A stretch of DNA of 64,000 bases from positions 340,287 to 404,286 of the forward strand of contig JBCCQH010000001.1 in the NCBI GenBank assembly GCA_039024435.1, read 5' to 3'. Source of the stretch: JBCCQH01 sp039024435. GTDB lineage: Bacteria > Bacteroidota > Bacteroidia > J057 > JADKCL01. This document shows positions 17,049 through 29,236 of this stretch, piece by piece. The position numbers and the translations under genes are program-made. The stretch's first letter is position 1. Each line of letters starts with the position of its first letter. The notes below the pieces were generated by a model. The model saw nothing but the letters and a program-made list of their open reading frames with translations, was not told where the DNA came from and ran no database searches.

Positions 17049-18104
17049 ATGACTCTCGGTGTAACATTGATCATCATTGGCGCGACGCTGTTCGTATTGT
17101 TAACGGCGGCGGCTTACTCGGTGTACGCGGAGCGCAAAGTTTCTGCCTTTATTCAGCAGCGGCCCGGTCCCAACCGGGTGGGCCCGTTCGGCCTTTTGCA
17201 ACCCCTCGCGGACGTCGTGAAGCTCCTTCTCAAAGAAGATATCATCCCCGCCGAGGGAGACAAATTTGTCCATTTCATCAGCCCCATCATCTCGGTCGTG
17301 ATCGCACTGACGGCATTTGCAGTAATCCCGTTTGGGTTCAACGGCACCAACTTCATTATGGTGGCCGACGTGAACATCGGCGTACTGTACATGTTGGCCC
17401 TGGGGTCCATTGCCGTCTACGGTGTGACGCTGGCCGGATGGTCTTCAAACTCGAAGTACGCCCTTCTGGGAGGCTTGCGGGCTTCGGCTCAGATGGTGAG
17501 CTACGAACTGTCGCTCGGCCTGACCGTCGTCAGTGTGATTCTGCTCACGAATTTCATGGTCGATGAGCCGGCTGGAGCTGGTTATCTGAGTCTGGTGACG
17601 ATTGTGGAGGCTCAGGCATCCAGCGGTATCTGGAACATTTTTCTCAACCCCATCGGCTTCCTGATTTTCGTAACGTGTTCGTTTGCCGAAGCCAACCGTA
17701 CGCCATTTGACCTCGTTGAGGCAGAGCAAGAGTTGGTGGGTGGTTTTCACACCGAATACTCCTCCATGAAGTTTGCGACTTTTTTTGTGGCGGAATATCT
17801 CCACGTGATCATCGCTTCCATGTTCATCACGACGATGTTCCTGGGCGGATACCACGGTCCACTGGAAGGGGTCCTCGGCGTATCGGAATGGGGATGGGTT
17901 GCACAGACCGCCTGGAGCCTGGGTTGGTTCTCGGCCAAAACACTTTTCTGGGTGTTGGTGTTTATCTGGGTACGCTGGACCATTCCTCGCTTTAAATACG
18001 ATCAGTTGATGAACATTGGGTGGAAAAGTTTCCTTCCGTTGTCCATCCTCAACCTGATGTTGGTGGCGCTGATCGGCTTTATTGTATGGCGGATGACGAT
18101 GTAA
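17049..18104 (+). CDS. nuoH: NADH-quinone oxidoreductase subunit H
   Basis: A 351-residue membrane protein with about eight to nine helices, homologous to the complex I subunit that forms the quinone chamber next to NuoB/NuoD. Diagnostic segments are YAERKVSAFIQQRPGPNRVGP after the first helix, the charged loop CSFAEANRTPFDLVEAEQELVGGFHTEYS, and VRWTIPRFKYDQLM near the end. Length and motifs are normal. It is notable that no other nuo gene is present; the next gene, clpC, follows after 58 bases without a terminator, so the two are likely cotranscribed from the promoter at 16936-16966. Confidence 0.95.
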   Translation: MTLGVTLIIIGATLFVLLTAAAYSVYAERKVSAFIQQRPGPNRVGPFGLLQPLADVVKLLLKEDIIPAEGDKFVHFISPIISVVIALTAFAVIPFGFNGTNFIMVADVNIGVLYMLALGSIAVYGVTLAGWSSNSKYALLGGLRASAQMVSYELSLGLTVVSVILLTNFMVDEPAGAGYLSLVTIVEAQASSGIWNIFLNPIGFLIFVTCSFAEANRTPFDLVEAEQELVGGFHTEYSSMKFATFFVAEYLHVIIASMFITTMFLGGYHGPLEGVLGVSEWGWVAQTAWSLGWFSAKTLFWVLVFIWVRWTIPRFKYDQLMNIGWKSFLPLSILNLMLVALIGFIVWRMTM

Positions 18105-18162
18105 AGGACGTCGGTAACAAAGGCCAGCAGCGTACGTTCTTCTATTAGAAAAGGTATACAGA

Positions 18163-20745
<2,583 letters not shown>

Positions 20746-20754
20746 GCTGATCTT

Positions 20755-20817
20755 CAGCCGCCCCAAAAGCAGCGCCTGCGATCCGTCGGGCGCTGCTTTT
20801 GCTTTTAGGGGCGGTTG
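20755..20817 (+). terminator. Terminator after clpC
   Basis: An inner perfect 12-base stem (20765-20776 with 20789-20800, 12-base loop, ending in TTTT) lies inside a longer outer pairing (20755-20764 with 20808-20817, one wobble). It starts nine bases after the clpC stop. Confidence 0.8.
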
Positions 20818-20976
20818 CCTAAGGGCCTTCACCGCAGCTAAAGGGGGTTTAGGGCGATATTCCCCACTGACCAGCCTCCCGACCCGTTTGTCGTCCTTCC
20901 CCTCCGCGGGCAAAAGTGCGGAATTCCTCGAGCGGGCCACTAAAACCTTGCAAATTGTTATGGCTTTTTCCCCGCC

Positions 20977-22266
20977 ATGCCCTATCTTTTCATTATGGAT
21001 GCGCAAACAATCCTCATTGCCTTGATCGCAATTCTGTGTGCCAACTATACTTTTGACAAAGTGTTGGAGTGGCTGAATTTGCGGCGTTTGGATCCGGTTC
21101 TGCCGAACGAACTTTTGGAGTTTTACGACAAACAGGAATATGCGCGGTCCCAGGACTATTTGCGCACCCGAATGCGCTTTTCGTTTTTGAGTTCCACGCT
21201 TTCCTTCTTGTTGGTATTGGCGGTGCTGATCACGGGACTCCTCGGTGAGGTTGACGCCTGGTTGCGCGGCTACATCGAAGATCCGGCCCTGCTGGCAATT
21301 GCCTTTTTCGGGGTGTTGTTCCTGGTTCTGGACATCGTCGGGACACCATTTTCCCTGTACAGCACCTTTGTAATTGAGCAGCGTTTTGGTTTCAATAAAA
21401 CGACCTTTGGAACCTGGTTCCTGGACAAATTGAAAGGCTACCTGCTTGGGGGGCTGCTCGGGGGCGGAATTCTTTATCTGCTCGTGTGGCTGATCGGTCT
21501 GATGGGGGAAGAGTTTTGGTTGTGGTTTTGGTTGTCCGTGGCGGTGCTGCTGCTGGCCTTCCAATTCATTTACGCGACGCTGTTGTTGCCGCTGTTCAAC
21601 CGCTTGCGGCCCCTGGAATCCGGGGATTTGCGCAGTGCGATTGAGCACTATTGCGACGGGGTGGGTTTTCCCTTGCGCAACATCATGGTGATGGATGGCT
21701 CCCGCCGCAGCACCAAAGCCAATGCATTTTTCTCCGGATTCGGGCCGAACAAGCGGATCGTGCTTTACGATACCTTGATCCAGCAATTGTCCCAGCAAGA
21801 GCTGGTCGCCGTATTGGCGCATGAGGTTGGCCACTACAAGCGCCGCCATATCGAGCAGGGCTACGTGATTTCGCTGCTGAACATTGGGGTGCTGTTGTTC
21901 CTCTTGTCGCGGCTGATCTTCGAGCCGGCGCTGAGCACGGCTCTCGGGGCTGAGCAGTCGGGCATCCATCTGGGCTTACTGGCCTTTGCGATGTTGTACG
22001 CTCCGGTTTCTCAGTTGGTGGATCTGCTGTTCAATGCTTGGTCCCGCCGGAATGAGTACCAAGCGGATGCGTTTGCCGCTTCCACCTACGATGGCAATGC
22101 ACTGGGAAATGCGCTCACGAAACTGCACGTCAAGACCCTGAGCAATCTGCGGCCCCATCCGGCTTACGTATTTACCCACTTTAGCCATCCGACACTGTTG
22201 CAACGGTTGGCGGCGATACGCCTAGGGGGCCGAGGAGCACGGGCGAAGAACCCATCGGTAGAATGA
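20977..22266 (+). CDS. M48 family metalloprotease (CAAX prenyl protease 1-like)
   Basis: A 429-residue integral membrane protease of the Ste24/HtpX superfamily. There are about four N-terminal membrane segments, then the zinc motif HEVGH at about 282-286, two further segments, and the third zinc ligand in NEYQADAFAA near residue 362. The family cleaves membrane or lipid-modified proteins; in Bacteroidota it is thought to take part in membrane protein quality control. The ATG at 20977 is given, but an in-frame ATG at 20995 (MDAQTILI) is equally possible. It converges with rnc. Confidence 0.9.
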   Translation: MPYLFIMDAQTILIALIAILCANYTFDKVLEWLNLRRLDPVLPNELLEFYDKQEYARSQDYLRTRMRFSFLSSTLSFLLVLAVLITGLLGEVDAWLRGYIEDPALLAIAFFGVLFLVLDIVGTPFSLYSTFVIEQRFGFNKTTFGTWFLDKLKGYLLGGLLGGGILYLLVWLIGLMGEEFWLWFWLSVAVLLLAFQFIYATLLLPLFNRLRPLESGDLRSAIEHYCDGVGFPLRNIMVMDGSRRSTKANAFFSGFGPNKRIVLYDTLIQQLSQQELVAVLAHEVGHYKRRHIEQGYVISLLNIGVLLFLLSRLIFEPALSTALGAEQSGIHLGLLAFAMLYAPVSQLVDLLFNAWSRRNEYQADAFAASTYDGNALGNALTKLHVKTLSNLRPHPAYVFTHFSHPTLLQRLAAIRLGGRGARAKNPSVE

Positions 22267-22328
22267 TCGGGCGGAACCCGAGTCCGGACATGCGAGATGC
22301 GTAGATTGCTGGGGGCAACCCTTCCCGT

Positions 22329-23066
22329 TCAAGCCTTGATTGGGATGACATTGAGGCGGCGCAAAGCATCCTCGGAGGCGTTCTGCTCGGCCACTTTTTT
22401 CTTCTTGCCCTCACCCGAGCCCATGACTCGGGGGCCGATTTTGACCTGGATTTTGAAGAATTTGTCGTTGCCTTCGCCCTTTTCCGAAACCAATTCATAG
22501 ACGAGATCGTCGAGCTTTTCCTTCTGGACATACTCGAGGAGCATGCTTTTGAAGTTGTAGATCTTCTCTTGCACCTCATCCAGGTCCAGGTGCTCATTGA
22601 GCATCTTTGAGACGATGAAACGCTTGGTCCGGTGGTAGCCGAGGTCCATGTACAAAGCTCCAATAAACGCTTCGAGCGCATCGCCGTACATGGATTTGTT
22701 GATTTGCCCTTTGCGGGTCTTATTGAATTGGATCAGGCTGTCGAGCTTGATCTTCTTGCACATCTCGTTGAGCGAGCGCCGATTGACGATCTTGGCGCGC
22801 ATCTCGGTGAGAAAGCCTTCATCTTCCGTAGGATAAATGCGAAACAAGTGTTCGCTGACCACGGCGTCGAGTACCGTATCTCCGAGAAATTCCAGCCGTT
22901 CGTTGCATTCGCGGTGGCTGGCTTTTCGGGTAGTGACCAAGGAGCTGTGTCGCAGGGCCAGGTGGTACAGGAACGGTTCGCGCGGGGTATACCCGGTTAT
23001 CATACGGATCCGTTTGACAAAGTCTTTCTCTTTGCTAATTGTCAGGTTGTAAATTGCACGGATCAC
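22329..23066 (-). CDS. rnc: Ribonuclease III
   Basis: A 245-residue endonuclease that cuts double-stranded RNA, for example in rRNA processing. The signature NERLEFLGDTVLDAVVSEHLF (about 54-74) carries the catalytic acidic residues, and DALEAFIGALYMD gives the second acidic cluster. A double-stranded RNA-binding domain occupies about 165-240 with the basic GSGEGKKKKVAEQNASEDAL end. It starts with GTG at 23066, preceded by an unusually strong Shine-Dalgarno site for this phylum. It is the last gene of the common Bacteroidota order acpP-fabF-rnc; the gap to fabF is 130 bases. Confidence 0.94.
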   Translation of the reverse strand: MIRAIYNLTISKEKDFVKRIRMITGYTPREPFLYHLALRHSSLVTTRKASHRECNERLEFLGDTVLDAVVSEHLFRIYPTEDEGFLTEMRAKIVNRRSLNEMCKKIKLDSLIQFNKTRKGQINKSMYGDALEAFIGALYMDLGYHRTKRFIVSKMLNEHLDLDEVQEKIYNFKSMLLEYVQKEKLDDLVYELVSEKGEGNDKFFKIQVKIGPRVMGSGEGKKKKVAEQNASEDALRRLNVIPIKA

Positions 23067-23070
23067 GTGT

Positions 23071-23078
23071 CCCTCCTT
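23071..23078 (-). promoter_or_regulatory. Strong Shine-Dalgarno site of rnc
   Basis: On the minus strand AAGGAGGG lies 4 bases before the GTG start of rnc. Genes around it lack such sites, as is usual in Bacteroidota. It supports the GTG start. Confidence 0.6.
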
Positions 23079-23196
23079 CTTTACGCCGAAGGTGGCACGT
23101 CGACAACTCAGGAATCAGAGAGGTGAAATACCTCTAAACGGAATGTTGTTACAGCTTCTGGTTCCTGAATTGAGGCTCCACGAAGCCACGTCCGGT

Positions 23197-24441
23197 CTAT
23201 TGGACTTTGGAAAAAATTAGGGAAGCGTTGTGGCCACCGAACCCAAAGGTATTGCTCAGGGCGTGGTTCACTTCGCGTTCCATCGTTTGGTTAAACGTAT
23301 AATTGAGATCACAGTCAGGGTCATCCGTAAAATGATTGATGGTCGGCGGAATCACCCCGTGATGAATAGAGAGGATGGACGCAATGGCCTCGATCGCACC
23401 GGCGGCTCCGAGGAGGTGGCCGGTCATGGATTTGGTAGAACTTATATTCAGCTTTGGTGCGTGCTCGCCGAAGACCTGCTTGATTGCTTTGGTTTCGGCG
23501 ATGTCACCGAGCGGAGTAGAAGTTCCGTGGACATTGACGTAGTCTACGTCAGAGGGTTGTAACCCTGCAACTTCAAGACATTGCGTCATGACCCGGCGCG
23601 CTCCTTCTCCTTCGGGATGGGGAGCGGTGATGTGGTGCGCATCTGCCGTGAGACCAATGCCGGTAATTTCGGCATAGATCTTGGCGCCGCGGGCGACTGC
23701 GTGCTCGTACGATTCAAGTACGATGGCGCCGCCGCCTTCACCCAGCACAAAACCGTCGCGATCAGCATCGAAGGGACGGCTAGCTGTTTTCGGATCATCG
23801 TTGCGGGTGGACAATGCCTTCATGGCGTTGAATCCACCGATACCGGCTTCGGTTACCGCTGCTTCAGAGCCTCCTGCGAGCATGAGGTCCGCCAATCCTG
23901 TGCGGATGAGCATGAAGGCGTCTGCGATGCAGTTGCTAGAGGTAGCACAAGCCGATACACAACTGTAATTGGGCCCTTTCAGGCCGTACTTCATCGATAC
24001 GTGTCCGGAGACGATGTCGATGATCATCTTTGGAATAAAGAACGGATTGAATCGGGGTGTCCCATCTCCCGCAAAGAAGTCTCGGACTTCACTTTGAAAG
24101 GTAGTGATTCCACCGATTCCCGAGCCGAGGACGACGCCGAAGCGCATGGGGTCGAATCCCCCGTCATTCAGGCCCGCGTCAGCAATCGCTTCATCAGAAA
24201 CGATTACCCCATAATGACAGAAGGGATCCATTCGTCTGGCTTCCCTTCTGTCAATGTAATCTTTTACGTCGAAGTTCTTGACTTCGCAGGCAAATTGCGT
24301 TTTGAATTTAGCAGCGTCGAAGCGGGTGATCGTAGCCGCACCACTGACACCATTCACCAGGCCATTCCAGTAATCGGAAGCGGTTTTTCCGATGGGAGTC
24401 AGTGCTCCAAGACCTGTAACAACAACCCTACGTTTCGTCAT
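23197..24441 (-). CDS. fabF: 3-oxoacyl-[acyl-carrier-protein] synthase II
   Basis: A 414-residue condensing enzyme of fatty acid elongation. The active-site cysteine is in SACATSSN (Cys165). The catalytic histidines lie in NVHGTSTPLGD and in KSMTGHLLGAAG, and the C-terminal FGFGGHNASL loop is present. It condenses malonyl-ACP with a growing acyl-ACP in the cytoplasm. The gene follows acpP by 17 bases and is certainly cotranscribed with it. All catalytic residues and the length are normal. Confidence 0.96.
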   Translation of the reverse strand: MTKRRVVVTGLGALTPIGKTASDYWNGLVNGVSGAATITRFDAAKFKTQFACEVKNFDVKDYIDRREARRMDPFCHYGVIVSDEAIADAGLNDGGFDPMRFGVVLGSGIGGITTFQSEVRDFFAGDGTPRFNPFFIPKMIIDIVSGHVSMKYGLKGPNYSCVSACATSSNCIADAFMLIRTGLADLMLAGGSEAAVTEAGIGGFNAMKALSTRNDDPKTASRPFDADRDGFVLGEGGGAIVLESYEHAVARGAKIYAEITGIGLTADAHHITAPHPEGEGARRVMTQCLEVAGLQPSDVDYVNVHGTSTPLGDIAETKAIKQVFGEHAPKLNISSTKSMTGHLLGAAGAIEAIASILSIHHGVIPPTINHFTDDPDCDLNYTFNQTMEREVNHALSNTFGFGGHNASLIFSKVQ

Positions 24442-24458
24442 GTATTCGAGCTTAGTTC

Positions 24459-24698
24459 CTACTGTTCGGCGTTTTCGGAGAGGTACTCGATCGCATTACC
24501 GACAGTAACGATCTTTTCCGCAGCTTCGTCCGGGATGCTGATGTTGAATTCCTTTTCGAATTCCATGATCAACTCCACGGTGTCGAGCGAATCGGCGCCC
24601 AGATCATTGGCGAAGCTTGCGGCATCGGTGACTTCGCTTTCTTCAACACCCAGCTTGTCAACGATGATGCCAACTACTTTGGTTTTAATTTCGGACAT
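24459..24698 (-). CDS. acpP: Acyl carrier protein
   Basis: A 79-residue acidic four-helix protein. The phosphopantetheine attachment site is Ser37 in GADSLDTVEL. It carries acyl intermediates in fatty acid synthesis and is the partner of FabF encoded just downstream. A consensus promoter lies 74 bases upstream of its ATG, making it the first gene of the acpP-fabF(-rnc) unit. Confidence 0.97.
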   Translation of the reverse strand: MSEIKTKVVGIIVDKLGVEESEVTDAASFANDLGADSLDTVELIMEFEKEFNISIPDEAAEKIVTVGNAIEYLSENAEQ

Positions 24699-24771
24699 TT
24701 TGGTACTTCTTTTAGTTCCTGAAATGTGTTCCGGTAGATCAATGCAAATTTTTGTCTTACGGAAACTGCCG

Positions 24772-24800
24772 CAAATATAATACTATTTGTGCAATGACAA
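24772..24800 (-). promoter_or_regulatory. Promoter of acpP-fabF
   Basis: On the minus strand TTG at 24800-24798, 18 bases, then TATATTTG at 24779-24772, a full match to the -7 consensus, in an A/T-rich stretch. Confidence 0.7.
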
Positions 24801-25004
24801 TATATCTGTGGGAAATGTGGCCCAAATATGCCATCCGCGTTGTTTTTTGGCGGTGGGTTGGGATTTGTTTGGGGAGTTGCTTAAACTCTCCCGCTCGGGA
24901 AACGCAAAATAATCGGTAAAATCGAGCTTTTTTGCCGCCCAATTCGCTTTTGGTCCGCCGCTGATCCTGCCTTTTCGGGAAATCAGACCTCATTTTGGCC
25001 AGTT

Positions 25005-26492
25005 TTACCGACGGTAGCCGGCCGGTTTTTCACGGTGCCGTTCGACCAGGTCTTTTGCCTTGGCGAGCAGCCAGGGTTGAAAAAAGGCGATGCGTTCGTG
25101 CTGGAGGACGTGGACGAGTTCGGGACTGGCCCGGTCCTCGTAGGCGAGGGTTTTCAACTGGCGTACAAAACGCAGAAAACCTTTGAATTGCAGGGCGACC
25201 ATCGCCCCGATGGGGTTCATTCTCGCGATCATTTTGCGTGCCGATTCCAAGTTGAATTCCAGCAGCTCCCACTCGTTCAGTTCGTAGTAGCACTGGATGC
25301 AGGTGATGCGTTCGAGCAGCTTGTCACCGAAATGGGGCCAGCGTTCCTTCCGGTTGAGGTAGCGCAGGGCCACCTTGAATTCGCCCCGGGCAACGGCAAT
25401 TTGCGCCCGGCCCAAACCTTCGGCAAATTTCTGGGTCTCTTTGGGCAGGCGCGCCAAATAGCGGTCACAAAAAACCTCCGCGCGGTCCGGTAAGCGCTGC
25501 CGGCAAGCGGTCCCAATGTAGTGCAGGAAGATCCAGAAGTAGATGCGTCCCAGCAGAAACAAGTAGCCGTTTTCCAGACCGTGGTCGAGCAGGTCCAGGT
25601 AGGACGGGGTGGGTTCTTCGTTTGTGAACTGGTCCAGGACGAGCGAATAATGGATGAGCAGGCGAAACAGATTGTACTGTTCATCCTGGGGCAATTCTGG
25701 AACCACACCCAGGACCAGTTGTCGCAGATGGGCAAAGCTCTCTGTGCTGTACTCGGCGTGGCTAAAGTTTTGCAGGACCTGGCGAAAAGCGGCCAGCATC
25801 TCATCGGACTGCAGGAGTGGGCTTTCCGAAAGGGCGAGGACAGGCTCAAGGAGTGCGGTGTGCTGTTCCTGGTTGTGGACCAGGTGCCGCATCATGGAGG
25901 TATAGGAATCGCTCAGTTTGACCTTGGCGAAGAAGGTATCCAGGTGGCGAAGGGCATCGTTGAGGCCCAGCTTGGCCGTGGGAAAGCTGTCTTGGGTGGG
26001 GTGGTGGACCGCCATTCGGATCAGGTCCCACTTGCGGTAGTGGTAAGCGATGGACTCCGCGGGCAATTGCTCGTTGTGGGCCATCATTCGCTTCCAGTGT
26101 TGGAGAAATAGACTCGGCTGATCGCGCACATCGTAGACCTTGAGCAGGATGCGCTCGCGGGTGTAACTGTCCCGGAGCAGGTGCCGGTAGACGAGGAAAT
26201 CTTCCACCAATCGGGTCAGTTGGTGGATGCAAGTGGTGAGCTTTTGTTGGGCTTTTGGGGTGAGATTGCCCTGGGGATCGCGGTAGCTTTCGGCGGGCAC
26301 TTCCGGGAACATCCGGGGGAAAAGGGCTACTTTTTCCCGGGCTGACTCCGCGGAATTTCCACACAATTCACCAAAAAGTGTCCGGATCGCAACAAGATTT
26401 TTTGCCGAAGATAAGTTGAGGAAATCAAGGAACTGGCGTTTTTCTTTGGGCCGTAAGCAATGAAGCAGGCGATTAATTTTAAGGTTCTTCAT
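25005..26492 (-). CDS. Helical repeat-type protein of unknown function (paralogue 1)
   Basis: A 495-residue protein, almost entirely predicted helical, without signal peptide or membrane segments, hence cytoplasmic. It begins MKNLKINRLLHCLRPKEKRQFLDFLN and contains helix pairs that resemble TPR-like arrays, for example around GEFKVALRYLNRKERWP and NEWELLEFNLESARKM. No known domain is recognised. A second protein of the same type and length is encoded at 57745-59223; both share the opening pattern of two basic residues, LL..L.PxEK and a following helix. In both cases the gene is divergent from a gene for a T9SS-secreted protein. The ATG at 26492 is chosen because it aligns with the start of the paralogue. 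Confidence 0.7.
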   Translation of the reverse strand: MKNLKINRLLHCLRPKEKRQFLDFLNLSSAKNLVAIRTLFGELCGNSAESAREKVALFPRMFPEVPAESYRDPQGNLTPKAQQKLTTCIHQLTRLVEDFLVYRHLLRDSYTRERILLKVYDVRDQPSLFLQHWKRMMAHNEQLPAESIAYHYRKWDLIRMAVHHPTQDSFPTAKLGLNDALRHLDTFFAKVKLSDSYTSMMRHLVHNQEQHTALLEPVLALSESPLLQSDEMLAAFRQVLQNFSHAEYSTESFAHLRQLVLGVVPELPQDEQYNLFRLLIHYSLVLDQFTNEEPTPSYLDLLDHGLENGYLFLLGRIYFWIFLHYIGTACRQRLPDRAEVFCDRYLARLPKETQKFAEGLGRAQIAVARGEFKVALRYLNRKERWPHFGDKLLERITCIQCYYELNEWELLEFNLESARKMIARMNPIGAMVALQFKGFLRFVRQLKTLAYEDRASPELVHVLQHERIAFFQPWLLAKAKDLVERHREKPAGYRR

Positions 26493-26659
26493 GGTTAAGG
26501 AGCGGCTGAATCGGCCGCAAAAACATCCAATAGTATACAAAAAATGTCCTTATGGGGGAATGCGAAAAGACAGTACCTTCCCCTCAGACATTGCAAACAT
26601 GGACGTCTGGCTTACGATGTCACAAACAAATTCGTGCTTTACTTTTATTCGATAAAAAA

Positions 26660-28783
26660 ATGTTAAAAAACAATCCTATTGCTACCACCAAGCGGAAGCT
26701 TCACCCACACTTTCTGCTTTTTGCTTTTGTGCTCTTCGCGTCTATTTTTCCTCCGGTCCTTCGCGCTCAGGTCATTCCCGTAGGCGAAGAAGTCAGCGGT
26801 GATCTGCCGCTCGATTGCCCCAACCGCACCCAGCCGGGAACTACCATTGCGGCATTTGATTGGCGAGCAAATTTCTATCAGCTCGAGATCAAGGGCGAAA
26901 ATGGCCAGGACTATACCGAGTGGGCGCCTTCGCCCTTTTTCAGCGCCAACAATTCCCTGCAACCCAATACCGATCACCTGGCCTTCGTGAACTCGCCCCG
27001 CGATTTCCAGCCCGAGGATGGCTGGGAGTTGATCTACAAGAATTTTGGGACCATCGCCCTTCCGGTTGCGGAGCCTTCCTTTGCCCTGTACAACCGCTAC
27101 AGCGGACTCATGCGGACTTTTATTTACTTGACCGCCAAGGAAGGCTTGCCGTACCAGGCGGCTACGGTGAACGTACAGCACGTGAACCTGCCCGCGATTG
27201 ACAATCAAACTACGATTTTTGAGACCCTGAATACGCCCATGAATGCGGTGGACCGATTCGAGAAGAACATTGTTTCCTCGACCTACAACCACTATGTGGA
27301 GTCCGAAGGGACCTGGATCATGTCGGAGTTTGTGGCGGCTTACGATCCTTGCACCTGTGATCTTCCTACAGCACTGGAAATCGCTCCGATCCTGGCCTCG
27401 GTTTCCAACCTGACATTTTCCATTGAAGGGACGGACACTATGGTTAAGATTGTAAAAGATGGGACCACGCAAACGACGGCCGACAATGGTTGGCTCTCCG
27501 CCCTCGCGGGCTTAGTTACCACCAATGCCACCCTTTACGAAAAAGGAAAGAAAACCCACGGTAACTTGCAGGGATTCTCGAAGTTCATCGACAAGGTGAT
27601 CTCCAAGCTGTTCAATCTGGCCGATGAATCCGGTGAAGAAAGTGGCAAACTTCCTGGTTACCTGGCTGCCATCCCCGGCATCGGGACCGCGATCAGCGTA
27701 CTCGACATGCTGGTCACCGGCAGTAAGAAGAGCGGCGCTGCGCATACGGTTACCCAGAGCAGTACCCGGTACCATTTTGACGGGAGCGGACAGATCGACA
27801 CCGACGCCCCTTACCAACCCAACCTCGTCTACACGCCGGGAGGTGACCATACCGGTTTTCCCAGCGCAAACCTTCCCATTTATGACAATCCCCTCGGCGT
27901 TGCGTCTCTGATCCGGACTCCCAGGATTAAGCGCTACGTATTTGACCATCCCACCTTTTGGCCGAACAAAACGGTGGTATTCCTGGAAAATGACTTGCAG
28001 TACGCCATCAATACTGCCGCCGGCATCAATGGCACCCCCAAGAGTGTCACGGCATCCCTGATCTTTACCAATTGTCATGGCGACCATCCGCAAGCGCAAC
28101 TTCCGGAGACCCTGATCGAGATCACCGATTCTACCTGGCGGACGCCCTTCCTCCCGCCCGGCTGCCTCGCCGATTACATGGTACAGTTTGAAGATTACAC
28201 GCATAACCATTGTGACGGCGATATGCGGGTCCGGATCCGCATGGTGCTGGAGCGGGCCCCCGCAGATCCCGATGCGGATGACATTTTCATCATGTTTACC
28301 TACCGGCCGGACATCGATGAGATCCAAGTGGTCAATGAGACCGATCTACCGGGCTACTCGAACATCCTGGCTCCAGTGGATCCACTCTACCTGGAACAGA
28401 ATCTCGACCAATTTCCCTGCGCGGCCGTGTCGCCCATGACGCCAAGCCAGCTCAGCACCTTTTGCACCAATGTATACGATCCCAAGTCGCTTCAGTCACC
28501 GCCCGGAGAACCCAAGAAGACCGATCTTGCGGCGGACCTCAGCGCAGAAATCGCGCTGGAGATCTTCCCCAATCCAGTGACGGACTACGCCTTTGTGCGG
28601 GGGATTGAAGGCCAGATTCAGATCAAGCTCTACGATTTGCGGGGCAAACTGCTGCGCAGCCAAGAGATGAGCGGCGAAGAGGACCGGCTGGACCTGAGCG
28701 GGCTGCCCCGCGGCATGTTGATGGTGGAAGTGCTGGATGCCCAAGGCACCCTCCGTTCCACCATGCGACTGGTCAAGCAGTAA
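26660..28783 (+). CDS. Secreted T9SS type A sorting domain protein
   Basis: A 707-residue secreted protein. A long signal peptide (residues 1-37, hydrophobic FLLFAFVLFASIFPPVLRAQ) is followed by a large region of unknown fold with paired cysteines (such as CTCD and CHGDH areas), and by a C-terminal T9SS sorting domain of about 75 residues starting IFPNPVTDYAF, with KLYDLRGKLL and ending MRLVKQ. It should cross the outer membrane through the T9SS. The gene is divergent from the helical protein gene at 25005-26492 (167-base gap). No enzymatic motif was recognised. Confidence 0.75.
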   Translation: MLKNNPIATTKRKLHPHFLLFAFVLFASIFPPVLRAQVIPVGEEVSGDLPLDCPNRTQPGTTIAAFDWRANFYQLEIKGENGQDYTEWAPSPFFSANNSLQPNTDHLAFVNSPRDFQPEDGWELIYKNFGTIALPVAEPSFALYNRYSGLMRTFIYLTAKEGLPYQAATVNVQHVNLPAIDNQTTIFETLNTPMNAVDRFEKNIVSSTYNHYVESEGTWIMSEFVAAYDPCTCDLPTALEIAPILASVSNLTFSIEGTDTMVKIVKDGTTQTTADNGWLSALAGLVTTNATLYEKGKKTHGNLQGFSKFIDKVISKLFNLADESGEESGKLPGYLAAIPGIGTAISVLDMLVTGSKKSGAAHTVTQSSTRYHFDGSGQIDTDAPYQPNLVYTPGGDHTGFPSANLPIYDNPLGVASLIRTPRIKRYVFDHPTFWPNKTVVFLENDLQYAINTAAGINGTPKSVTASLIFTNCHGDHPQAQLPETLIEITDSTWRTPFLPPGCLADYMVQFEDYTHNHCDGDMRVRIRMVLERAPADPDADDIFIMFTYRPDIDEIQVVNETDLPGYSNILAPVDPLYLEQNLDQFPCAAVSPMTPSQLSTFCTNVYDPKSLQSPPGEPKKTDLAADLSAEIALEIFPNPVTDYAFVRGIEGQIQIKLYDLRGKLLRSQEMSGEEDRLDLSGLPRGMLMVEVLDAQGTLRSTMRLVKQ

Positions 28784-28976
28784 GCGGCGGTTTAAATTTA
28801 ATTCTGCGATTTTGCTATGGCATCTTTTTCTGCCCCACTTCAGCTATTTTATTGCCCATAGCTCTAGCTATGGACTCTAAAATGAGCTTCGACGGACAAA
28901 AAAATCTGCGCTCGCAAATTTCACAAACCAGTTTTACACCGCCTCTAAGGTCGCACCCTGGACGTCCATGAACCAG
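28784..28976. other. Gene-free stretch after the T9SS gene
   Basis: No convincing gene is seen. It holds a perfect 8-base hairpin with a 2-base spacer (28856-28863 with 28866-28873) and leads into a large structured terminator at 28977-29040. Confidence 0.4.
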
Positions 28977-29040
28977 CGCAGGTCGCGTCTGCCGGTCCCC
29001 CACGGGGAAGTTACCGGCGGGGGCGACCTGCGGATTTTTT
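28977..29040 (+). terminator. Structured terminator (+ strand)
   Basis: An outer perfect 10-base stem (28977-28986 with 29023-29032) encloses an inner GC-rich pairing and is followed by a run of six T at 29035-29040. It lies about 190 bases after the T9SS gene stop, far enough that a small RNA could precede it. Confidence 0.65.
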
Positions 29041-29236
29041 GTTTACGGGGTGGGTCCACCCCCAAATTCGCCCCGCGTGCCAGCGCGGAATGGGCAGGAA
29101 TTACGATCGCCCCTACAGTCCCCAGAGTCAACGGTTTGGGACTGGGGTTACTGTATTTATAACAAAAACCTCAATTCTTGCCTGGAACGTTCTCATTATC
29201 CGCAATTCTTTCTAAATTGAGTCAATTATCCCAAGA
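29041..29236. other. Leader region of the pyk operon
   Basis: No gene. An imperfect hairpin (about 29115-29157) precedes an A/T-rich segment in which the operon promoter should lie. A TAAATTG element at 29211-29217 is only a partial -7 match. Confidence 0.3.
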
